NCBI RefSeq assembly: GCF_018069925.1
Contig: NZ_JAGPXB010000003.1
Span: 62,001-126,000, forward strand
DNA: 64,000 nt
Reading direction: 5' to 3'
DNA from: Flavobacterium erciyesense
Lineage (GTDB): Bacteria > Bacteroidota > Bacteroidia > Flavobacteriales > Flavobacteriaceae
In this document: positions 37,977 through 46,292 of the stretch, piece after piece
Position numbering within the stretch: the stretch's first letter is position 1
Layout of the letters: the number at the start of each line of letters is the position of its first letter
Notes under the pieces: generated by a model
Databases searched by the model: none
Told to the model about the DNA's origin: nothing
The model's input: only the letters and a program-made list of their open reading frames with translations
Position numbers and translations under genes: made by a program

Positions 37977-38030
37977 GGTTCTAAGGTTCAAAGGCACTAA
38001 GGCGCTTAGTTACTTAGAACCTTAGTACCT
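37977..38030. repeat. 8-base periodic CTAAG/CTTAG repeat between pta and ackA
   Basis: Six consecutive 8-base units start at 37981, 37989, 37997, 38005, 38013 and 38021: CTAAGGTT, CAAAGGCA, CTAAGGCG, CTTAGTTA, CTTAGAAC, CTTAGTAC. The two halves are inverted, so GGTTCTAAG (37977-37985) pairs with CTTAGAACC (38013-38021) and ACTAAG (37996-38001) pairs with CTTAGT (38005-38010) across GCG. The element fills the pta-ackA gap. Confidence 0.75.
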
Positions 38031-38032
38031 TT

Positions 38033-40126
38033 TTACAATCCTTGTGCTTGAATTGCCGTAATCACGACAGTATTAATGATATCGTCAACCGTACAACCGC
38101 GACTTAAATCATTAACCGGTTTGTTTAATCCTTGCAACATTGGGCCAATAGCTAGCGCTCCGGTTTCTCTTTGTACAGCCTTATAGGTGTTATTTCCAGT
38201 ATTTAAGTCCGGAAAAATAAGAACACTTGCTTGACCTGCCACTTCCGAATTGGGTAATTTACTTTGGCCTACAGCCATATCAACGGCGGCATCGTATTGT
38301 ATAGGACCTTCGATTTTTAAGTCTGGACGTTTTAGGCGAACAATCTCGGTAGCGGTACGTACTTTATCAACCTCATCACCTTTACCGGATGCTCCAGATG
38401 AGTAAGATAGCATGGCAATTTTTGGTTCAATACCAAAAGCCAAACTTGAATCGGCAGATGAAATGGCTATTTCAGCCAGTTGTTCTGCTGTAGGATTTGG
38501 GTTAATGGCACAGTCTCCAAACACAGAAACTCTATCCTCTAAACACATAAAAAATACTGATGAAACAACCGATGAATTGGGCTTGGTTTTAATAAACTGC
38601 AAAGCCGGTAAAATGGTATGCTGCGTGGTATGCGCCGCACCAGACACCATTCCGTCAGCGTGACCTTTGTATACCATCATCGTCCCGAAATACGAAACAT
38701 CTTCCATTAAATCTTTGGCCATACCAATGGTTACATTCTTCGCTTTGCGTAGTTCGTAATAGGTGTTTACATAATCGTCGTAATGTTTGGATTCGATAGG
38801 ATTAATGATTTCAACTTTATCAAAATCAAAATACAAACCTAATTCTGCTACCTTACTCTCTATTTGTTTTTTGTTGCCAATAATCGAAATGTCTACTACA
38901 TCCATTTCGAGCAATCGAGATGCCGCCATCAAAATTCGATCGTCATTCCCTTCAGGCAAAACAATATGTTTGCGATGTTGCTTAGCGCGTTGAACCAAGT
39001 TGTATTGAAACATTTTTGGAGTCATTCCTTCAGGTTCAAAGGTGATTAACTTTTCGGAAAGCAAATCTAGTTCGACAAATTTCTCGAAGGTAGAAATCGA
39101 AAGCTCAATTTTCTGTTTGTTATTCGCATAAATTTTCGACTTGATACTGCCGATTTTATTGGTGATATAGTACGTTCCTTCCTCCACTGCAATTATCGGT
39201 ACAATGGTTGAGAGACCTTCAATCAGCTTTAGAATACTGATTTCAGGCAAAATATTTCCGGTTAGAACAATACCAGAAATCGAAGGATAATTAGCCGATT
39301 CATTGGCTTGTAGGGCTCCCAAAATAATATCTGCACGATCACCTGGCGTGATTACCAAACTATTGTCTTTTAAATGCAATAAATAATTACGAAGCTGCAT
39401 GGCTCCAACACTAAAATTACCGGTTTGATTATTCAAATGGGCTTCGCCAAAAAGTACTTTTGCGCCTAACTCTTTTACAATTTCTTGAACGGTCGGATTA
39501 TTTAAATTGTAAATCAACGGAATAGCATTGACCAAAATACCTTTTGGCAAATTTTTAGTAAGTCCGTTGGTTACTAATTCAATGTTCTCGGGCTGCACTT
39601 TATTGGCAATTACCGCGAGCACCTCGACATCTTTCACTTTAAAAGAATCGTAGGCTAAATATAAACTATCAATTAACTCCTCGAGTGTTTTGCCTACACC
39701 AGAGCCTACTATCATGGTGGGAATTCCAAGATTCTTGGCAATGAGCACGTTCATATCCAATTCGATAACCGTGCCCTCGCCTGTAAAACTGGTTCCTTCA
39801 ACTAAAATAAAATCAAAGCGTTGCTCTAGTTTTTTATACTTTTCGATAATCAAATCGAGAACTTCACCAATTTTACCTTTGTTTTTCTTTTTAATCAATT
39901 TGCTTTTAGTAATGGCATAAGCATCTGCAAAATCGATATCCAAACCAAAATGACCAATAACCGTTTCGATATGGTTGTCGAAACCACCTTCTTCAATATC
40001 TTCGATGATCGGTCTAAAATAACCTACTTTGGCAGTTTTACCGATGAGCATGCTCATTAAACCCAGCGTAATAATTGACTTACCGCTATTTTGCTCGCTT
40101 GTTGCTATGTAAATTGCTTTATTCAT
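38033..40126 (-). CDS. pta: Phosphate acetyltransferase, long form
   Basis: 697 residues. N-terminal BioD/DRTGG-type regulatory part with P-loop-like SEQNSGKS near residue 10 and a DRTGG domain about 215-330; C-terminal PTA catalytic domain about 375-690 (KHIVLPEGNDDRILMAAS, SSGASGKGDEVDKVR, YDAAVDMAVGQSK). It interconverts acetyl-CoA and acetyl phosphate. It is followed by ackA after the CTAAG repeat. The corA gene ends 47 bases upstream in the same direction. Confidence 0.96.
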   Translation of the reverse strand: MNKAIYIATSEQNSGKSIITLGLMSMLIGKTAKVGYFRPIIEDIEEGGFDNHIETVIGHFGLDIDFADAYAITKSKLIKKKNKGKIGEVLDLIIEKYKKLEQRFDFILVEGTSFTGEGTVIELDMNVLIAKNLGIPTMIVGSGVGKTLEELIDSLYLAYDSFKVKDVEVLAVIANKVQPENIELVTNGLTKNLPKGILVNAIPLIYNLNNPTVQEIVKELGAKVLFGEAHLNNQTGNFSVGAMQLRNYLLHLKDNSLVITPGDRADIILGALQANESANYPSISGIVLTGNILPEISILKLIEGLSTIVPIIAVEEGTYYITNKIGSIKSKIYANNKQKIELSISTFEKFVELDLLSEKLITFEPEGMTPKMFQYNLVQRAKQHRKHIVLPEGNDDRILMAASRLLEMDVVDISIIGNKKQIESKVAELGLYFDFDKVEIINPIESKHYDDYVNTYYELRKAKNVTIGMAKDLMEDVSYFGTMMVYKGHADGMVSGAAHTTQHTILPALQFIKTKPNSSVVSSVFFMCLEDRVSVFGDCAINPNPTAEQLAEIAISSADSSLAFGIEPKIAMLSYSSGASGKGDEVDKVRTATEIVRLKRPDLKIEGPIQYDAAVDMAVGQSKLPNSEVAGQASVLIFPDLNTGNNTYKAVQRETGALAIGPMLQGLNKPVNDLSRGCTVDDIINTVVITAIQAQGL

Positions 40127-40173
40127 TTTATAGTTTTTAAGAACGAATTAAAATCTTTTGTCAAGGAAAAATA

Positions 40174-41244
40174 TCAAAACCATCGTCGTTTTTTGAAATA
40201 TACAATCATACCAATTACCAGCAAAAACATAACTCCCATTACAATTGGGTAGCCGTAGGTACTTTTTAATTCAGGCATGTTTTCAAAGTTCATTCCGTAT
40301 ACACCAACAATAAAAGTTAAAGGAATAAAGATAGAAGACACAATCGTCAACGTTTTCATTACTTCATTCATTTTGTGTGTTTGCGCCGAGAAAAAGAAAT
40401 TAGAAGCACTCTCAAGTGTATCCATATCAGAGTCAATTTGCTCCAAAAGCTCTAAACTTTTTTGATGCAAACGCGCAAAAAAACTAAAGGTATCGTCTTG
40501 AATTTCGTTAAAAACAGTATCGTCTTTTATACTTTTAATTTCATACAAAGAATCACGAAGCGGAATAATAGATCGCTTTAAAAAATTAAAATTATCGCGG
40601 TGTTTCTCGATGCGCTCTAAAATAATTGGATCGGGATTTTGCTTGGTCATATCAATCAGCTCCTCTACTTTATCCTCTTCGTTTTCGAGAGTAATGTAAA
40701 AATTTTCCATGATTGAATCTAGCAATATATACAAGAGATAATCGGCTCTTCGACTGCGTACCAAACCTGAATGACTGCGAATACGCTCCCTGATATGAAT
40801 AAAGAAATCGCTTCTTTTTTCTTGAAACGAGAGCAAAACATCTTTTTTTAGTAAAAAACTAATTTGCTCTACCTCAATAGCATCTGAACCTTCTGAAGGC
40901 AGTAAAGATTTGATATTAAAGAACAAACAATCGTTAGTTTCTTCTAATTTAGTTCTACGCACTGTATTCAAGATATCAGCCAACATAAAATTATCAATAG
41001 AAAAATAATCACCAATTGCTTGCAGCCACTCCACATTATTTAAACCATGAATATTTAGCCAATTTACTTTATCATCAACTAAAAACTTATCTAAATGAAT
41101 AAGTTTAAAAGCCTCATATTCAGCTAAAGTTTTATCATCATAAACAAAAAGTTGCAGCTCTGAAGCAATATTTTTATGACTACCAGTATATTCTAACACA
41201 TAAGGTTGTAAACGTTTTCCTTTTTTATATTTAATTTTCCTCAT
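40174..41244 (-). CDS. corA: CorA-type magnesium/cobalt channel
   Basis: 356 residues: a soluble N-terminal alpha/beta domain, a long stalk helix and two C-terminal membrane helices (about 295-315 and 328-350) separated by the selectivity loop YGMNFENMPEL with the GMN motif. It ends in the usual basic tail (YFKKRRWF). It forms a pentameric inner-membrane channel for Mg2+ or other divalent cations. It is transcribed leftward upstream of pta but probably has its own promoter. Confidence 0.95.
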   Translation of the reverse strand: MRKIKYKKGKRLQPYVLEYTGSHKNIASELQLFVYDDKTLAEYEAFKLIHLDKFLVDDKVNWLNIHGLNNVEWLQAIGDYFSIDNFMLADILNTVRRTKLEETNDCLFFNIKSLLPSEGSDAIEVEQISFLLKKDVLLSFQEKRSDFFIHIRERIRSHSGLVRSRRADYLLYILLDSIMENFYITLENEEDKVEELIDMTKQNPDPIILERIEKHRDNFNFLKRSIIPLRDSLYEIKSIKDDTVFNEIQDDTFSFFARLHQKSLELLEQIDSDMDTLESASNFFFSAQTHKMNEVMKTLTIVSSIFIPLTFIVGVYGMNFENMPELKSTYGYPIVMGVMFLLVIGMIVYFKKRRWF

Positions 41245-41326
41245 GAAATCAGAACAGTTTAAAATTTATAACAAAAAGTATCTTTTCAGCAGCTAAATTA
41301 AGTATGCTTACTACTCATGCTTTTAA

Positions 41327-41334
41327 CAAAAGTA
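41327..41334 (-). promoter_or_regulatory. -7 promoter element TACTTTTG for corA
   Basis: A perfect TAnnTTTG on the minus strand, 82 bases before the corA ATG, in the corA/metalloprotease divergent gap of 310 bases. No well-spaced -33. Confidence 0.4.
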
Positions 41335-41466
41335 CTAAGAATTTTCAAGTGTTTTTTTGATGATTTAAAGTTTAACTACACATTCTCAAATTGCTTTACA
41401 ATTGTTAATTAATGTTAATGTTTTACAAATGAAATTAGAAAACCTCAAATTGTGAAAATATATCAA

Positions 41467-41474
41467 TAGATTTG
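41467..41474 (+). promoter_or_regulatory. -7 promoter element TAGATTTG for the metalloprotease gene
   Basis: A perfect TAnnTTTG, 80 bases before the ATG at 41555. A TTG lies 14 bases upstream, closer than usual. Confidence 0.4.
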
Positions 41475-41554
41475 AAAATTAATGCTGAATTTATACCATA
41501 TCCTTAGTATAATTCGGTAAAAAACTAATTATTAACCGTAAGATGTAGAATTAC

Positions 41555-44116
41555 ATGATTCAAAAAAAACTAACTCTATTGATGTTATGTCTCTTATCTT
41601 TTTCAGCTACTGAGACCTTTGCTCAAAGCAAAAAAAAGAAAAAGAACGACAAAACTGCTGTTGCTGCACCAATGGCCAAGCCAGCTGAAGGCAAAAAAGA
41701 ACCTAAGCCTTACAAAAAAGTAATTGACTCAACTGCAGTCACACAAAAAGGCTTGATTGACGTTCACAAAACTGATAACAAGTACCTATTTGAAATTCCA
41801 GATTCCCTTTTAGGAGGCGAAATCATGACTATCACCCGCTATTCAAAAACACCCGCAGGTGGAGGAATTTTTGGTGGAGAAGAAATCAACCGCCAAGTAA
41901 TTCGTTTTGAAAAAGGACCAAACAACAACATTTTGATGCGTTCAGTAACGTACGTAATCATGACTCCTGACCAAGACAAACCGTTGGCACAAGCGGTTAA
42001 AAATTCCACTGCCGACCCAATTATTGGAAATTTTGATGTTCTTGCCTACAAAAAAGACAATGACGGAAAAATTACTGGTTACGTAATTGATATGACCACT
42101 ACTTTTGATGCGGATGTTCAAACATTTTCATTAGATCCGATCAAGAAACAATTATTAAACATCCAAACATTTCAAAAAGATCGTTCTTACATTTCAAAAA
42201 TTAGCAGTTTCCCAATAAACACTGAAATTAGAACTGTAAAAACTTTTACTACAACACCACCTAGGATCAGTACAACACCTACTCCGCAAATCGGTGTCAA
42301 TCTACCTTCAGCTTTAGATGCAGGAGTTTTGACTGTTGAAATGAACACTTCTATGATTTTGCTACCAAAAACACCAATGCGCAAAAGAGAATTTGATGCA
42401 CGTGTAGGATATTTTGCTAATGAATATGGCGTTTTTGAAGAAGAATCTCAAAAATCAGATACTAAGACTTTTGCCGTTAGATGGCGTTTAGAGCCTAAAT
42501 CTCCAGAGGATGCTGCAAAGCAAAAGAAAGGAGAACTTATCGAGCCTTTAAAACCAATTGTGTACTACATTGACCCTGCTACTCCAGACAAGTGGAAAAA
42601 ATTCATCAAACAAGGTATTGATGATTGGCAAGTAGCTTTTGAAGCTGCTGGATGGAAAAATGCAATTCGCGGAGAATACTGGCCAGAAAATGATCCAACA
42701 ATGAGTTTGGAAGATGCACGTTTCTCAGTTTTGAGATACTTTGCAGCTGAAATTCAAAATGCTTATGGACCAAATGTTCACGATCCGAGAAGTGGCGAAA
42801 TTTTAGAAAGCCACATTGGTTGGTACCATAATATCATGAGTTTGTTACGCAATTGGTACTTGATACAAACAGCAGCAGTAGATCCTGCGGCAAGAAAAAA
42901 ACAATTTGATGACAACTTGATGGGCGAATTGATTCGTTTTGTATCGTCGCATGAAGTTGGACATACTTTAGGATTACGACACAATATGGGAGCTAGTTCA
43001 GCAACTCCTGTTGAAAAATTAAGAGATGCCGCTTACCAAGAGAAAAATGGTCATACTTCATCTATCATGGATTATGCTCGTTTTAACTACGTAGCACAAC
43101 CAGAAGATAATGTAAAACACTTGTTCCCAAGAATTGGTGATTACGACAAATGGGCTATCAAATGGGGTTATTCTTACTTTGAAGATGCTAAAACCGAAGC
43201 AGAAGAAAAAGCGGTGTTGAATAACATGACGAAAGAGGCGTACAAAAACAACAGATTGTGGTTTGGTACAGAATCTAGTCCGTACGACCCGAGATATCAA
43301 ACAGAAGATATTGGAGACAATGCCATGAGAGCTTCTGAATATGGTATTAAAAACTTGAAAAGAATTTTACCAAACCTATTAACTTGGTCTAAAGAAGATG
43401 GCGAAAGCTATGCTGAATTAGATGAATTGTATGGAGCGCTTACTGGCCAATTCAGAAGATATATGGGTCATGTAACTAAAAACGTAGGAGGTATCTATGA
43501 CAACCCTAAAACCTATGACATGACTGGAAATCAGTTCCAAGTAGTTCCAAAAAGTATTCAAAAAGATGCTATTTCGTTCTTAAACACACAATTATTCAAT
43601 ACACCAAAGTGGTTGTTAGATCAAAATGTACTTTCTAAAATTAATCCAGATAGTGGCGTTGAAGCAATCAAATCGATGCAAGATGCAACTTTGTCAAGTT
43701 TAATGGCAGGAGATCGTATGGTTCGTTTAATGGAAACATCTGTGGCAAGCAAAGACAATTATAGCGCAGATGAAATGGTAACAGACTTGAAAAAAGGAAT
43801 TTTCTCAGAGCTGAAATCAAATGGTGCGATTGACATGTACCGTAGAAATATTCAAAAAATCTATGTTGACAAATTGATTGAGTTACTAAAACCAGGAACT
43901 ACTATCGTTCGCTCTAATGTAGTTGGTGCTACTTATGGCTTCAATACACGTAGAGTGAATTTAGCTCAAACTGATTTACCTTCTATAGCAAGAGGGCAAT
44001 TAGTTGCTTTGAAAAACGAATTAAAAATCGCATCTGGTCAAATGACAGATCGTTTGAGTAAATACCATGCTCAAGATTTAATTTCTAGAATTAGCGAAGC
44101 ATTGGATCCGAAATAG
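41555..44116 (+). CDS. Large zinc metalloprotease (DUF5118/DUF5117/DUF4953)
   Basis: 853 residues: signal peptide 1-24, a Lys-rich stretch (25-55), then DUF5118, DUF5117 (about 100-300) and a metzincin-like DUF4953 catalytic domain. The zinc motif HEVGHTLGLRH is at 466-476 (His466, Glu467, His470, His476), and SIMDYARFNY acts as Met-turn. The family is abundant in Bacteroidota; physiological substrates are not known to me. It stands alone between divergent corA and a terminator. A paralogue at the right edge of the window shares the whole domain order. Confidence 0.93.
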   Translation: MIQKKLTLLMLCLLSFSATETFAQSKKKKKNDKTAVAAPMAKPAEGKKEPKPYKKVIDSTAVTQKGLIDVHKTDNKYLFEIPDSLLGGEIMTITRYSKTPAGGGIFGGEEINRQVIRFEKGPNNNILMRSVTYVIMTPDQDKPLAQAVKNSTADPIIGNFDVLAYKKDNDGKITGYVIDMTTTFDADVQTFSLDPIKKQLLNIQTFQKDRSYISKISSFPINTEIRTVKTFTTTPPRISTTPTPQIGVNLPSALDAGVLTVEMNTSMILLPKTPMRKREFDARVGYFANEYGVFEEESQKSDTKTFAVRWRLEPKSPEDAAKQKKGELIEPLKPIVYYIDPATPDKWKKFIKQGIDDWQVAFEAAGWKNAIRGEYWPENDPTMSLEDARFSVLRYFAAEIQNAYGPNVHDPRSGEILESHIGWYHNIMSLLRNWYLIQTAAVDPAARKKQFDDNLMGELIRFVSSHEVGHTLGLRHNMGASSATPVEKLRDAAYQEKNGHTSSIMDYARFNYVAQPEDNVKHLFPRIGDYDKWAIKWGYSYFEDAKTEAEEKAVLNNMTKEAYKNNRLWFGTESSPYDPRYQTEDIGDNAMRASEYGIKNLKRILPNLLTWSKEDGESYAELDELYGALTGQFRRYMGHVTKNVGGIYDNPKTYDMTGNQFQVVPKSIQKDAISFLNTQLFNTPKWLLDQNVLSKINPDSGVEAIKSMQDATLSSLMAGDRMVRLMETSVASKDNYSADEMVTDLKKGIFSELKSNGAIDMYRRNIQKIYVDKLIELLKPGTTIVRSNVVGATYGFNTRRVNLAQTDLPSIARGQLVALKNELKIASGQMTDRLSKYHAQDLISRISEALDPK

Positions 44117-44138
44117 TCCAATTATAATTGTAAAAGAG

Positions 44139-44172
44139 AAAGGGGAAATGAATTGATCATTTCCCCTTTTTT
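44139..44172 (+). terminator. Intrinsic terminator after the metalloprotease gene
   Basis: AAAGGGGAAATGA pairs with TCATTTCCCCTTT (44139-44151 with 44157-44169), 5-base loop, T-run. Confidence 0.92.
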
Positions 44173-44410
44173 ATGTCTCATAAGCAACAAATAATCTTTC
44201 CAATTCATAAAACAGAACAATAAGTATTTCATAAATTAGATCATTGACTTTGATAAGAGTTCGAAGTAAACTTATAAAAAGGTACTACTGAAAAAGATAC
44301 GAATAAAAATTAAATAACACCTCGGTGACAATCTATTGCAAAATGAATAATAAGTATAAAATAGCCAGAATGATAAACACCCAACCGATTATTCTATTTT
44401 GATAACATAA
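44173..44410. other. AT-rich gap between two terminators
   Basis: About 240 bases with no supported gene. The minus strand holds a short open frame (to a TAG at 44333-44335) that could encode one membrane helix but has no ATG start. It separates the protease unit from the rhodopsin unit. Confidence 0.4.
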
Positions 44411-44413
44411 AAA

Positions 44414-44437
44414 AACCGAGCTATTTCTAGCTCGGTT
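44414..44437 (-). terminator. Intrinsic terminator of the rhodopsin gene
   Basis: AACCGAGCTA pairs with TAGCTCGGTT across a TTTC loop. On the minus strand a T-run follows. It lies 30 bases after the rhodopsin stop codon. Confidence 0.88.
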
Positions 44438-44466
44438 CATTACTACAGTATAATAAAAAAAGAAAA

Positions 44467-45192
44467 TTAATCTTTAGAGGACTTAACAGCAAGACTATAG
44501 ATTACTAAACCAAATCCAATTTTGTTGATTGCATCTGCAATGTTGTAAGCCACATCAATGTTACCTTCCGGAATAATACCATTGTACCATCCTGTAGTTC
44601 CCATCATGTATCCTAACGGATAAATTGCCCATCCAACAAGGACAAACCAACATAAAATTTTGTGTGCTTTTTGTACTTCACCACCAGCTGCTGCTGCCAG
44701 TTTGGCGGCTTCGCCTAACCAAATTTCGTATACAATCAAGAAGTACGCAGCTCCTGATATTGCACCCCAAAGTGCAGCACTATCTGGCGCAACTACTTCT
44801 CCAAAGTAGCCCGTAACAAGCATGATTACTGAGTAAAGAACCATTTTCCACAATAATGACTGTTTTGCTCCTGCTACTTTTAAAATTAAATAAAACTCCA
44901 AACACATCAATGGAACCGTCAATACCCAGTCTACATAACGAAAGAACGTTGGCGACTCTCCAAATGAAGCCCAGTAATCTCTCATGTAAAAATAGTGAAC
45001 CGCTGCAATGAATGTAATTAAACCTGAAACTAAAACTGATGTGCGCCATTTTTTATCAAACTGACTCAATGATAAAAAGAAAAATGCTGATGCAGCCATC
45101 ATTGCCATACAACCTACAAAAAAGGTAAATCCTACATAGTCTGTTGGAGATAATTTACCCACTAATCCTGAAATGAACATAAAATTTGTCAT
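44467..45192 (-). CDS. Proteorhodopsin, light-driven proton pump type
   Basis: 241 residues, seven membrane helices. The helix C motif is Asp88-Thr92-Glu99 (RYVDWVLTVPLMCLEF), the DTE triad of proton-pumping proteorhodopsins (D97/T101/E108 of the SAR86 protein). His66 matches the His75 partner of the proton acceptor, and Lys224 in helix G binds retinal. Position 96 (equivalent to 105) is Met, the flavobacterial green-absorbing form. Helix E reads ALWGAISG, with Gly143 at the site of bacteriorhodopsin Trp138, which may open a window for a carotenoid antenna. It is divergent from blh, the retinal-producing gene. It should pump protons outward in light across the inner membrane. The gene is followed by its own terminator. 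Confidence 0.97.
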   Translation of the reverse strand: MTNFMFISGLVGKLSPTDYVGFTFFVGCMAMMAASAFFFLSLSQFDKKWRTSVLVSGLITFIAAVHYFYMRDYWASFGESPTFFRYVDWVLTVPLMCLEFYLILKVAGAKQSLLWKMVLYSVIMLVTGYFGEVVAPDSAALWGAISGAAYFLIVYEIWLGEAAKLAAAAGGEVQKAHKILCWFVLVGWAIYPLGYMMGTTGWYNGIIPEGNIDVAYNIADAINKIGFGLVIYSLAVKSSKD

Positions 45193-45248
45193 AATTAATA
45201 GTTTTTAAATGGTTTTGTTTATGTAAATATAAAAAACATTAAACAAAT

Positions 45249-45300
45249 AAAATAATTTTTGTTTAAAAATTTTTACGTATTTTTAAACAAAAATTATTTT
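45249..45300. promoter_or_regulatory. Perfect 22-bp inverted repeat in the rhodopsin/blh divergent control region
   Basis: The left arm 45249-45270 and right arm 45279-45300 are perfect reverse complements (22 of 22), with the spacer TTTTACGT. Each arm contains TAATTTTTG read inward, close to the -7 consensus but with one extra base. The right arm ends 2 bases before the blh ATG; the left arm is 56 bases from the rhodopsin ATG. The symmetry suggests mirror-image promoters and/or a shared operator for both genes. Confidence 0.7.
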
Positions 45301-45302
45301 CT

Positions 45303-46208
45303 ATGCGCAAATATTCGAATATCGCAATGGTAGCAAGCTTTTTTGGATTATGGCTAGATTCTTATCTATCAGATTCAAAACAAATTTATTTAGGTTTTTT
45401 CTTAATTTTTACTTTTGGAATCTTGCATGGAGCGAATGATTTGATGTTGATTAAAACGATTAAAAATGATGAACAAAAAAAATCTTGGCTAAAAGTACTA
45501 TCGTATTACGTAGTCGTGGTGCTTTCCGGAATTGCACTTTTTTATTTAATACCACAATTTGCACTTCTATTATTCATACTCGTAAGTGCATACCATTTTG
45601 GAGAGCAAGAATGGCAACAAACCCTATTGCAACATGGTAAATGGTTTACTTTTACTTTTCAAAGTATTTATGGTCTACTCATTTTATCGTTGTTATTTAT
45701 TTTCCATAAACAACAAGTGCAAGAAATCATTTTAAACATTTGCCAATTTCAAGTACCAACCGCATACTTTAGTGTATTATTCGGAATTGTATTGGGACTC
45801 TTTTTAAGCTTGTGCTCTGTAGTTTATTTGCAAAACAAAAATCAGATCCAAAATATACTACAAGAATGTTTTTACATCCTTTTGTATGCTATCATTTTTA
45901 GATCCTCAAGTTTGATATGGGGTTTTGCTATTTACTTTGTTATTTGGCACAGCATACCATCAATAATGGATCAAATTCGTTTTTTGGATGGAACATATAC
46001 CACTACAAATTTTATCAATTATTGTAAAAATGCAGCTTTGTATTGGTTTATTTCTATAATGGGTATCGTATTTATCTATTACTTTTTTTCAGGGCAAGAG
46101 CAGCTTTTTAATGCATTGTTTTTCTCTTTTTTAGCAGCTATTACATTTCCACATGCGGCAGTTATCAGTACCATGTTTCATCACTCAGCAGTAGTTCCTA
46201 AAAAATAA
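45303..46208 (+). CDS. blh: Blh/Brp family beta-carotene 15,15'-dioxygenase
   Basis: 301 residues, a polytopic membrane protein with about 8 hydrophobic helices. Conserved iron-ligand histidines are visible in LHGANDL (His42), AYHFGEQEW (His98), VIWHSIPSIMDQ and FPHAAVI. Blh cleaves beta-carotene into two retinal molecules and so supplies the chromophore of the divergent proteorhodopsin. The carotenoid genes (crtE, B, I, Y) are not in this window. A strong terminator follows, shared with dnaK. Confidence 0.94.
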   Translation: MRKYSNIAMVASFFGLWLDSYLSDSKQIYLGFFLIFTFGILHGANDLMLIKTIKNDEQKKSWLKVLSYYVVVVLSGIALFYLIPQFALLLFILVSAYHFGEQEWQQTLLQHGKWFTFTFQSIYGLLILSLLFIFHKQQVQEIILNICQFQVPTAYFSVLFGIVLGLFLSLCSVVYLQNKNQIQNILQECFYILLYAIIFRSSSLIWGFAIYFVIWHSIPSIMDQIRFLDGTYTTTNFINYCKNAALYWFISIMGIVFIYYFFSGQEQLFNALFFSFLAAITFPHAAVISTMFHHSAVVPKK

Positions 46209-46215
46209 GACAAAA

Positions 46216-46246
46216 AAAAACCGTTTGCCTATGGCAAACGGTTTTT
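46216..46246. terminator. Bidirectional terminator between blh and dnaK
   Basis: AAAAACCGTTTGCC pairs perfectly with GGCAAACGGTTTTT across a 3-base loop (46216-46229, 46233-46246), with A and T runs outside. It serves the convergent blh and dnaK. Confidence 0.93.
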
Positions 46247-46260
46247 AAATCAACAGTAAG

Positions 46261-46278
46261 GACGGACGGAAGTCCGTC
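46261..46278. repeat. GC-rich hairpin GACGGAC-GGAA-GTCCGTC
   Basis: A 7-bp perfect stem with a GGAA tetraloop, 15 bases downstream of the dnaK stop codon and separate from the terminator. It is much richer in G and C than its surroundings. Possibly an mRNA 3' end stabiliser or an intergenic repeat unit. Confidence 0.55.
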
Positions 46279-46292
46279 ACTACTAGGAATTA

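Noticed and set aside
44333..44425. Short minus-strand frame that would encode one hydrophobic helix
   Set aside because: No ATG, GTG or TTG gives a reasonable start, and it overlaps the rhodopsin terminator. Probably chance or a remnant.
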